DNA of 34,166 bases from Hyphochytrium catenoides (taxonomy: Eukaryota; Sar; Hyphochytriomycetes; Hyphochytriales; Hyphochytriaceae): assembly GCA_900088475.1 (NCBI GenBank), contig FLMG01003917.1, positions 1-34,166 on the forward strand, written 5' to 3'. The notes below the pieces were generated by a model. That model was not told the DNA's origin and did no database searches. It saw only the letters and a list, made by a program, of their open reading frames with translations. This document shows, in pieces, positions 22,994 through 33,094 of this stretch. A program made the position numbers and the translations under genes. Numbering within the stretch: the first letter of the stretch is position 1; every line of letters begins with the position of its first letter.

Positions 22994-25817
22994 ATGCAGG
23001 GTGGCGCTCTAGGGTCTGCTCGAGCTGAGGCGGAAGAAGTACAGGAACCTGGTGGATCCTCGCTCCCTACCTTTAGGTTAGTCGACCCATTCCATCCTCT
23101 TCCTAAAGGTTGTTCCCGCTTCTCTACACAGGATACTTTACTTTATCACTCGTTCCCCTATCGACGCTAACTGACCTCAGCTCAATGGTATGTGGTTGTC
23201 TGCAGGCATCGCCCTAAAGTAATCTTTGTCCTCGGAGGTCCTGGGGCTGGAAAGGGTACCCAATGTGAGAGGATTGTTGAGTGCTATGCATTCATACATC
23301 TTTCGGTCCGTCCCGTAAGCTTTTAAGTCTTCGTATCTCTAGCTTTGATTAGCCTTCTTTTCCTCCTAACAGGCCGGCAATCTGCTGAGGGAAGAGCGAG
23401 CCTCTGGGTCTCCTGATGGGGAACTTATAGACCAGATCATAAAAGAAGGAAAGATAGTACCGGTAATAGAGGAAGGAAATTCATGATAACTATACAGGCT
23501 GAAGAGAAGCGAAAGAAGGGAAAGAGAAGTATCAAAGGAGAAAACGTGCGGTCGAAGTTGCCACACTATGTTGGCATGTGAAATGTGCAATGAATCAGAG
23601 GCACAGCAAGACATGAGAAATAATGGACATGCGATTGAGTTGTGCTCCTTACCAAGGTGTCTTCATCTCAGGTTGCAATCACTCTTCGGCTGTTGAAGAG
23701 AGCAATGCTGAAAAGCAAGGGAGAGATATTTCTCATCGATGGCTTCCCAAGGAACTATGATAATTTACAGGTATGTTCTTCATGTATGTACGAAGGGCTC
23801 TGATGGTCGTAGATCCACTCACTTCTATATCTGACAAAGGGCTGGGAGAGGGCAATGGGAGGTGACGTTGACGTAGAGGCAGTCCTCTTCTATGACGTCC
23901 CACAAGACGAGATGGAGATGAGGTTGCTGGCAAGGTACGATGTGGGAAAATGTTAAGGTAGTTATCAAAGAAGCTTCAGATGTGGAAATGGCCTGCGTAT
24001 GGTTTGCCGAAGTGAGACGTGGACGCTCTTGCAACTTCAAAAGTATGAGTTTGATGAACTGGTGCAGTATGCTTGTCGCATAGGCCTCGGAGAGTTACAG
24101 TGTATATAGCTTCTTTATGTGGTGGACCCGCCGGTGGAAGGAGTTAGAGCAAGAATCACTCTAATTGGTTTCTCTCGTCCTGTTAGAGGAAAGACAAGTG
24201 GCCGAACCGACGACAATATTGACTCCATTAGAAAGCGATTCAAGACCTTTGCAGAAGCGGTAATAAGATCTGTCATGTGACTCCCTACCTCTTGCTTATG
24301 GACCCTTTGGACGAAGCCAGTCGTCCGTACAGTTGTTGACCGATCCTTCTTTTCCACTCTTCGCAGTCCTCTGTTCACTTCGAAATCGTCCTTTGCTAAC
24401 TGTATACTCTCTGTAGACTATGCCTATCGTGAACCACTATGAGGAACAAAACAAAGTTATTAGAATTACAGGCACAGGCCGTCCAGACTTGGTTTTCAAG
24501 TCTACCGCGAAAGCAGTGGAACCGCTACTAGAGAAGCACTTGGTGCAGATTACTCAGGTAGCGCATCTACCCTGCCTCGTTCAGGCTGACGGGTGTCCTT
24601 TTCATTGCTTTTATGAGACTGATGTTTCCCGAGATTTTTTCACACGCAGTCTGTATCAAGCTCGCCTCAGACACGACCATCCCTTTTACCTTAGAGGACG
24701 TGCTTCTGGTTCTAGATTTTAGAGGGCCCTGGGGGGTCCTGTGCCTCCATTGAACCCCATCTTGACTCGTTTTTTCCTTTTTTATAGAGACTTTTGGACG
24801 CTATCCATAGCGGGGACTGGGAGACATACGAGGTAAGCCGCAAAAACTTCCCTTAGGAGCTCAAGCTCGTCGGACGGTCATCTTATCATGCCTGATGTAT
24901 AGGAACTTGTCGATCCATCATTGACAGCATTTGAACCCGAAGCTGTAGGGCATATTGTCGAGGTACAATTGTCACTGACCAGGAGAAGCTCTGTCACATT
25001 TGGTTCTTATTATTCTTCACACCATAGAACCGTCACCTCCTTTGACTTGTAACCTTCAATCTTTCTACCATGGATCTTTCATGCATCTCTATTTCTCAAG
25101 TTACGTCGGCATGTCTCTGAAGAAGTGATGGTCTGATTGCCGCTCTCCCTGATCTCAAGGGTCTAAAGTTTCACGAATTCTACTTCAAGCACTCGGGACG
25201 AGGCAATGCCGGGGCGACAATGGTACCCCGAGTCTATACGCTTTGATGAACTTATCTCCTGTCATTCTAGCTCTTGCCCTGCCGGAACTCCACCTACGAT
25301 AGCTCCGTCACCTTCTTCTTGCCTTGTCGCCCATCTGCCATACTATATCTCTGCGATCGCACCCTCGCAACTCTGTACTCTGTGCCATTATACTCCGCCA
25401 TACCAAAAGCGCCTCTGCCTATAAATGTTCATATCTGCTCCCACTTCCTTCGACAGAGCACTATTGCTGATCCCCGCGTGAGACTGCTGAACCATGCAGC
25501 GATAGTCACGTATGTCCGGCTTGTGCAGGTAAGGAGATAGGGGCCTTCTTTAGAAGGAGCTATGCAAGAGAGCTAGATAGATAAAGGAGAGAGAATCAGG
25601 ACACACGGAGTTAAAGAGTGAGGAGACAGCAGATTGGGGGATAATGGTGGCATGAAGGCAGTCATCTCTCAGCCATGCTCATTCAGTCTCTCTGTAGCAT
25701 GAGAACAATGGAAAGTTCCACACTTCAAGCTATGAGGAGACCCGTGTTTGGGAGCAGCAAAGTGATGGCTCTTGGAAGCACAGTCACTTCCATAGATCTA
25801 AGCCTCCTGCTTCGTAA
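22994..25817 (+). CDS. UMP-CMP kinase fused to a CaMKII-type association domain
   Basis: Twelve exons: 22994-23076, 23206-23305, 23373-23462, 23672-23770, 23840-23934, 24187-24259, 24417-24557, 24788-24832, 24903-24962, 25160-25222, 25457-25528, 25698-25817. All phases match; 346 aa. Residues about 29-227 are a pyrimidine nucleoside monophosphate kinase (UMP/CMP + ATP). They include the P-loop [10 protein letters not shown] (38-47), [15 protein letters not shown] (59-71), [13 protein letters not shown] (about 111-123), the short [13 protein letters not shown] (157-166) and the C-terminal [13 protein letters not shown]. Residues about 228-346 match the oligomerisation domain of Ca[32 protein letters not shown] (249-256), FHEFYF (266-271), [17 protein letters not shown] (320-325) and HFHRS (337-341). 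That domain forms 12-14-mer rings in CaMKII and has an NTF2-like fold. No protein-kinase domain is present. The junction lies in one gene by phase; the CaMKII hub role is inferred. Exon 2 could instead end at 23314, adding VRP. Confidence 0.9.
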
Positions 25818-27105
25818 CGCTAACGCACACCATACCAGGTGCCCATATATATTATAATAATGGCATTAGCGATCATCCCATCGTCTTTCTATGTTACGCT
25901 TGCGCTGGTCTCAAATAGGCTGATGCTTCAACAATTTCTGTCAAAGATTCTTCACTTCTACCTCGTAGGAGAGCAGAGCCGCGATAACAGCTATAAAAAA
26001 CGCCACCGACACACAATGTAGGAGGCCGCCATCGTTTATCTATGGCCAAAGACTGCACTGTTCCTCCTGGCTCTCTCGCCCTTTGACCCCACACATCAAG
26101 CAATTGACCTTCATTTGCAAACAAAGGAAAGAGGGCCCGGCCGCCCCTCAAATTGGACTCATCATCAAGTATCTTAGTGCGTTAGCACTTTCCTGGCGCT
26201 CATCTTGCTCTTCTTGTCGTCTTCCACCGTTCAAGCGCCACGTCAAGCCACGATCATCCGCCGTCAGAACCTGCAAGAGAGGCGGGCATCTTCTTGGAAT
26301 CATCATCACACCGTTAGAGGCTCACCATTCTCTCGCTGAATTTACTTCTTGTCAGATATCAGGCTAAGCTGCAATCTAAAACGTGAATTACCGTGACAGA
26401 TAATGCGAATCTGGGCTTTATTTGACAGAGAGATGGCTGTTTTGCTATTGAACTACTAAATATAAGATAATTTACATATTTGGTGATGATTGTGAGAGGC
26501 GAAGATGGCGGAGCCTTTAGCGCTCTGTCTCGCTGGCAATCCATCCTTTCTTTCTGCTGGCATCACTTTCTGTATGGTCCGCTCAAGGCCCTTCCTTCTT
26601 TCCTCATGCGGCTCTCATGAACTTTCTCTAGGAAGGGCACAGCGTGATGATGGGTTACTTCTTCTGTCCTTTTCTCTCTACTGGGCCTGTTGCGTGCAGG
26701 GAAGGAATGATGCCGAACCACCATCCTCCTGCTGCCTTCTAGGAAAGGAAGTCTACGAGATTTCCTTGTGGTCCAACGTAGCATCATCTTTAGCCAACAC
26801 TTCCTCTCTCGCTTCTATCCATCTCCTCAGCTCTAATCGTCCCTCCCTCCGTTTCACTTGGTGTCTCTCTTGACGTTGACGATCGGAAAGACGCTTCCAC
26901 TACGACTCATCGACTCATCGGGCCACCGTCGCGGGGGCTGTCTCTTCAGGATGACATTACGGAAAGCTGGTTGCGAGAGAGAAGTAGAGTCATCTAGCTT
27001 CTTTCTCCTCAGTTCTAGGACAAGCCCTCTTCTTAGTCTTATAACTCGGAATAGTTAGTAGGACGAAGAGGCTATCTAGCGCGGAGCGAACACTGAGTTT
27101 GCAGA
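25818..27105. other. Intergenic region with one doubtful frame
   Basis: ATG 25860 starts a hydrophobic frame that could splice 25964|26022 (a 58-nt intron) into ...YLWPKTALFLLALSPFD... with a stop at 26177. It is only 42 bp after the kinase stop, so it may be 3' UTR. The rest, to 27105, has short pyrimidine-rich frames and no recognisable gene. The promoter of the CHAT gene should lie at its end. Confidence 0.4.
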
Positions 27106-30100
27106 ATGGAGCAAGACGAGGCGCCACCGCCATTGTTTGCCTACCTGCATTCTTCTCCGATTGTGAATGTTCTACCTTCTAATGAGACGGTGAGGCTGGC
27201 AGTCTTGGTAGCTCCGACGTTGCTCTTTTTCTTCTCCGTCTTTACTCGGTTAGTCTCTCTAATCTACATTACCTGCTCAGGCCTGAGTCGCTTACACTCC
27301 TTGCTGGCTCTCTTTCTGTCGCTTGCCCTCGTAGATTTGATTGTCTTCATTCCTCTCTATCATTAGCGCTTGCCTTCTTGACTGTCTCTCTTCAGGTCCC
27401 TGTCGATTTATTGGATGTGAATAGGGAGAAGAGTTTCATTTTTGAGTGCGTGCGGAATAGCAGGAAGAGGATAAGATGGGAGGCAAACGTGGCTACTATC
27501 CGGACTTTTTCAGGGGTTATGGCCAAAGGTAGCATGTCCATGAAAGCTTTCATGATAACAGCGGTCTCAATTTTCCTTTCTTCTTTTATGGGTGGCCTCC
27601 CCTTACAATCTGTTCACTCGCCCTCACGGTATCCGTTAAGTTTCCTCTTAGGTATAGACCCGCACCGTTGCTCCCGTCGTTGCCGATATGCCTTTAGGTC
27701 ACTCTTGCACTCTTCACCAGTGCTGCCATTCTCATCCTCAGCTTCTTAGGTTGTCGCATCCTACATTTCTCTGGCCATGGATTGCCGGGGTTTATCACCT
27801 TTGAAACCTCCGATGGTGCAGCGCACTTGTTGACCGAGGATCAACTCAAGAAGAATATTATGCCCCACAATGACGATGGCGAACGACCGGAAACGAAGCT
27901 AGTCTTTATTAGCGCTTGGTCAGACTTCATCCGCAGATGTGCTGCTTCTTATCTCTTCTCGGTCGCACTGACTGCATTGACCACATGCTTCTTGATTCTT
28001 TGAATCGGTCGCCCTCAAGGCGAGCTACGTTTAACTTAGTTCCTCTCTGTCTTGTTTAGCCCAGTGAACTCTCCGGCGCACTTGGGGCCAGCCACCTTGT
28101 CCATTTGTTTGCTTGTCCTCCACTTTACTTCTTATGTTTCATTCTATGCATGAAGGTATTCTCACCATTTCGACCTCTTCTACCCGTTTTCTCTTGAAAT
28201 CGTCTCTCACTTGTGACCAGCCACTCCGAGAGTATTGCCAACGCCTTCGTGGCCGCCGGAGTCCCTCATGTGGTTGCCATCACTTTAGACGCCAAAGTCC
28301 TAGACCAGGCAACCATTGAGTTCTCTCTCAACTTCTACCAGCACCTTCTGGTGAGCCTTATGTCAGTTTTGGTTGCAGTCGTTCCTCTTTGCTGTTGTCC
28401 CATACCCTTGCCGCTAGTCAAGGCACTATAAAATGCCTGCCATGGTCTGCTTAGCGTGACTGCAACCTCATATTCGCATTACTAACGCCTTCCATGGCCG
28501 ATGGCTGTATGATCAGAGTGGCAAGACAGTCCGGCAATCGTTTGACATGAGCAGAGTAAGACGCATATTTGGGATTTGAGCACACTCCTTTGTCCTGCTA
28601 ATATTTTTTGTCACTTATCTTGGACGTCCCTATCTTCCGTCCTTCTACGTTCCTCTTTCACGCACCGGAAACTTATATCAAAAATGTCACCTACTCTAGC
28701 GCCTGCTGGAAGTAAGTGAGGATAGGCAGCGTCGCACGGAAAACATCAAGTTTAAACTCTTGCCGGAAGAGGCAGATCATAATATAGGTAAAGTCTCTTC
28801 AACTACCTAGACGGCTACAGCCCTTTATTCACTTTCCTAGCTCGCTGGTTAGCCAGCTTGTTTTATTTATTCCTTTCCACGGCGTTACGGACTTAGTCTC
28901 TTAGCATCACTTCGCCCTGTAGTTGAACTCATTACCATGTCTCAGCGCCCTCTCAGTAAAACTTTTGTCTAACCCAACTTCGCGATAGGGATCTTGAAAG
29001 ATCTGCGAGAAGGGACCGTGCTTGATATATCAGAGTAGGCCTCCTAATCCTTCCTTTAGTATATGATCTGTGGAGTCTCTATTCTGCTGTTTTCCTGGCT
29101 TCCGATTGCACCTCTAGCTAGCGGTTAGTGTTCAAACCTCTAATCAGCCCAATCTCATCACCAGGCCGCCGAGTATAAATCTTTGCGATGCATCCCCAGA
29201 CATGAGTTTGTTTATCGGGAGATCTCTGCCAATGTTTCAGCTATTCAGAGCATTTCACCAGCCTCCCCGATTGGTATGCCTGTATAGCTCCATGAGGAGT
29301 GACACTGTAATCTTGAGCCCCCTTCTGCTACTCTTCCTTATTTCGTTCCTCCATGCCAGCTTCAAGTTATGGGACCTTGCTAGTGCTTTTGTCAAACTGC
29401 TTCTTGTCCACCTGCGGGTATGCTCGCTTAGAACGTGTTCCTCTGGATCCTGGAAACAAAGCGTCGTTTTAGCTGGTCGAGCGCTAACTGCTTTCCATCT
29501 CCCTTTAGATCACGATTCTTGGAATGGCAGGGATAGGCAAAAGTCAACTAGCTCTAAGAGCTTGCCATTACGCAGCAGAGAGGCGATGGTTCCATTCGCT
29601 GTATTTCTTAAGAATAGGCGATGTCGAGGTCCGCTTTTTCTCCTGTCAAACATGTTTGGCCTTGACCATGACGTCCAAGCTGCTGTTCCCTGCGCTTACC
29701 TCCATTGTCTTTGGGCGGAAGATATTATTGTCCATTGCAGCTTCCTTTCCTTTCGATGCACAAGCATCACTCCTCGGATACAACTTCCAATCCGTATGTG
29801 TCCTTACTCTATGATCAACTTTTGCTACAGTTATCTACGGAAGGGCTTCTCACGGCATTTGCTAGAGCTCTCAAGCTGCCATACGGGTCGCTTGAGGTGT
29901 TCATGGCCGCGTTGAGGGGAAAATTTGATGGATCGAGCAGGTGATGCGGTTGTTATCGTGCACGACCATTATCCATCAGTGTATTAATTGATTGTATTGT
30001 TCCGTGCTTCGATTATGCCGCATTCTAAACTGCTGCTGAAACCTCTTTACAGGTCTCTGCTACTGATTGATGGATGTACAGAGCGAACAGTGGGTGACTC

Positions 30101-32869
30101 ACTGTTTAGAGACTTCCTCATGAATGTCCACAACCGGAGCACAGCGCTTAAGCTCCTCCTTACAAGCACTCAGAAGGTTTCCTATTATGCTTTTGCTGCC
30201 TAAATAGCCATCTTCTAAGTCTCCGTTATGAAATGTATGGGAACGTCGTTAACATGACTCTCATAGAACTTGTTGTTTTGAATACATATGCAACTTTGCG
30301 AACTGCTTATTCTTGCGTGCATATAGTTGGGCCACATCAAGGATCTCGCTGAGAAGGTTATCAGCATTGATCGCTTTTCGGACTTCGAAGCGGCGATGGT
30401 GTTTTGCAAGAGATCTCCCAGGTAAGTCTTTACTGTCGCTTATCTCGTCTTCGTCTACACAGTACTAAGGCGGTGCGGCCGCGCCTCAACAATCTTTGAA
30501 ATGGTATTGTCTCACTATTAGCGAGCCTTGAATGCAGTTTGTGCTTCACGCGTCCCGACCGGCCTAGCGTTCCAATGTTTCTCACAACTAGCACTATTTC
30601 TGATGTCTCTTGTCTGCTATGCAACTTGGGCACCAGAGCTCTGACCCCAGAAGAGATGTGTGGTGATCCTTGCCCTCCCAGAGGATATCCTGCTAGCTTT
30701 CTTTACCAGAAGTTGGGCGAGCAGGCAGTGCTACAGAAATGCAGTATGACTTCAAACATTCTCAAGCCTATCAATGTGCCACTTTCTCATAAGAGTCTGA
30801 ATAAGCGTGGACCTTCTCCTGTTTGATTCTCTCGGTACGATGTCGTCCTTCCTACCACTTACCACTATTTGAATTGCGCTAGTGGGCCACCCTGAGGTAT
30901 TGGCAAGGGTGGCAAGTGAGCTACTAGGAAAAGACCTGCGTCTCCATCGGAAGGAGCTTGAGGCTATGGCAGACAGGGAGGTCAAGAAAGTCGATAGAAG
31001 GAGAAGAGTCGCCCGTTTGAGTGGGTCCATCTGGTAACGGACCAAGCACGCTTTCTGTCTACTCACTCGCAGCCCTAATCCGTCGGTCCAATCGCCTCCT
31101 GTTACTTTTCACTTACGTTACTAACAGGTCCGGCTATCATGCTTATGTTCTGCAGAGGTTGGAAGGAAATGAGGAAGGTAAGTGCGGGAAAGATACATGG
31201 TCCTTAGCGAGAGAGGAGCATTCGCTGTGTTCTTGTAGAACCGTACATATGATGCCTGAATCACTTTTCACTTCTTTTGTCATAAGGTACTCTTGTATGG
31301 CTCCAAGCTCTTGAGCGCTTTATGCAGTCCGACGCAATGGCTGGCGTCGCAGTAGGGAAGCTTTTGCGAAGTACAAAGCAAGATTCGGTAAGAAAGTTTG
31401 ACAGGTTTGTCAACTTCTACGTGTTAACTGCTCTCTCTTTTGCATCAAGGGCTCTACTTCCCTTCCTCCTAAATTGCAGACTGGGGCCCTTCCTCACAAC
31501 TCACGTAATACTCCCATGTGCAGGGCTCTAACCGGGACGCGGAGACTGAGAATAGTTATGACCATGCTGCAGAAGACCCTTTACCTTCCCCTCCCTCGAT
31601 CTCTTCCTCAACACATCGTGTGGGCTCGGTCTCTTCCTCTTCCCCTACTTCTCTCGCCACGTTGTCTCTCTCTGAGGAGGGGTTGAGCTTCAAATTCCTG
31701 GTCCCCGAGCTTCAAGAGTATTTCTACGATCTTGTGCCCGAAGCATGTCATAGACCTCTCTCTGAAAATGGGCTTTGGTTCATGCGAAATCAGGATAAAA
31801 TATGGGGGCATAATGGGACAAGAGGTGAGAAAGAGACGGCTGCAGTTTCACCTCAAAGGGACTGAGAGTTATTGATGACAGTGTTGACCAAGCCACAAAT
31901 GGCGTAAAAGGCGATGTTCTTGGGCGGGGTAAACAAAAGCTCATGAACAGAGGGTGAAGTGGGATTTCGGGTATCAGTGATGAGTCAATAAGGAAGAGCC
32001 AAAGGACAAATGAATCTGTGAGGAACTGAGGGTTATCTTACCATCTACTTGGCAGGTCGCTCTCTGGTGACACTTGAGGAGTTCTGTCACTTTTGGAAGT
32101 GGTTTGCGGCCTTGATACCATGTCTTGCGGACGCACAAGGTGGCACTTTCTCCTTGTCTTCAACCTTTCCCGTTCAGTTCTGTCTTCGTCTAGCCTATGA
32201 CGTTTGTACTTCTCTCGGGTGCCAGCCGTGTTCTTGCACAATTTCTCGTCACGAAGGACCCCATATTCCTAACCTTATGAGCGTAGGTCTATATCTCCCT
32301 AATGGTGTCAGCTAATACTCTCTGATATCAGGTTTATGGGAATCGTACGTTATTTTGGGCTTTATAGGTGGTCAGAGATGCTCTGAGCTTTTGCAGGACG
32401 CTGGGCAGTTCCTGGTCCGCTTCTCTTTTACGAATAGGGGTGCCCTTGTGTTGTCCTACAGAGACCATCAGAAGAGATTAAGGGTCAGTCAAATAGATAT
32501 TTACTCGCTACTAAGTCTACTGCATCTATTTGACTCACGCACCCCGTCTAACCCAATTCGTGTCTCTGCAGGAGGCGCTTATCCATTACTCACCGAGCTC
32601 TGGGTACAGAGTGCTGGTACGTGCAACATGATCACTGGTGAGGACACTTAACCGGCTCACATTCTCTCTCCCTTTCTCTTCTCTGACAATGCCTCCTGTT
32701 TAATCCCTTCCTGTTCTGAATGGAATTATCTCCTTGCGACAAGGTTGATCAGAGGGAAGAGACCTTTCCAACTTTGGCAAAGCTGCTTCAAAGTTTACCA
32801 GTGTTGACCTCAATACTTCTCTGGAACAAAAACAAATTTGTCCCAAAGGAAAGGGTACTGCATTTATGA
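27106..32869 (+). CDS. CHAT protease - NB-ARC ATPase - STAT-like linker/SH2 protein
   Basis: Twenty-one exons: 27106-27189, 27396-27528, 27750-27918, 28221-28350, 28517-28555, 28700-28787, 28989-29034, 29165-29273, 29509-29628, 29831-29940, 30053-30176, 30327-30421, 30637-30743, 30883-31033, 31128-31177, 31287-31387, 31524-31824, 32056-32139, 32332-32483, 32572-32616, 32744-32869. All phases match; 787 aa; the ATG has A-3 and G+4. CHAT domain (about 1-200): LHFSGHG with catalytic H82, and FISACHSE with catalytic C129, whose TG|C codon spans intron 3. NB-ARC type P-loop ATPase (about 240-550): FIGR (246-249), Walker A GMAGIGKS (271-278), Walker B LLLIDG (345-350), KLLLTST sensor, GHPEVLARVASELLG. 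A Ser/Pro-rich stretch (about 555-600) follows. Then a STAT-like linker, LVTLEEFCHFWKWF (656-669), and an SH2 domain (about 687-775) with FLVRFS, phosphate-binding R710. It is probably cytoplasmic: the NTPase would switch the cysteine protease and the SH2 would read phosphotyrosine. No repeat sensor is seen. Exon 9/10 borders are least certain. Confidence 0.88.
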
Positions 32870-33094
32870 AGTAGGCAGCCTAATGTATGATCACCAGAAT
32901 CCTAAGTGGACACTCCGATCACGTCTGAAATCTATTGTATGTTAATTTGTCTCCTCGAGCCATTATCGAGGAAGTGAGGCATAAGCGAAGGGCGGGATAA
33001 GAAGGGGGGACCCTTGTGTTCACAGTCTATATGTTTATTTTAACTTTAAGGTCCTATATGTTTGTCTTCACTTTGTTTACGCGAAAGTTTATTT
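32870..33094. other. Short convergent intergenic region
   Basis: These 225 bp separate the stops of two genes that face each other, so they must hold both 3' ends. It is AT-richer than its surroundings; no clear hairpin was found. Confidence 0.6.

Noticed and set aside
25860-26177. Hydrophobic two-exon candidate just after the kinase gene
   Set aside because: It needs a 58-nt intron and sits 42 bp from the kinase stop, most likely in its 3' UTR; no family recognised.
26505-26873. 122-codon frame beginning MAEPLALCLAG..
   Set aside because: The start is not ATG in good context, the frame is pyrimidine-driven and overlaps an open minus-strand frame, and there is no domain.
29202-29915. 237-codon frame in the middle of the CHAT gene
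   Set aside because: Only its first part (to 29273) is exon; the remainder reads through introns, while the NB-ARC P-loop is in another frame at 29509-29628.
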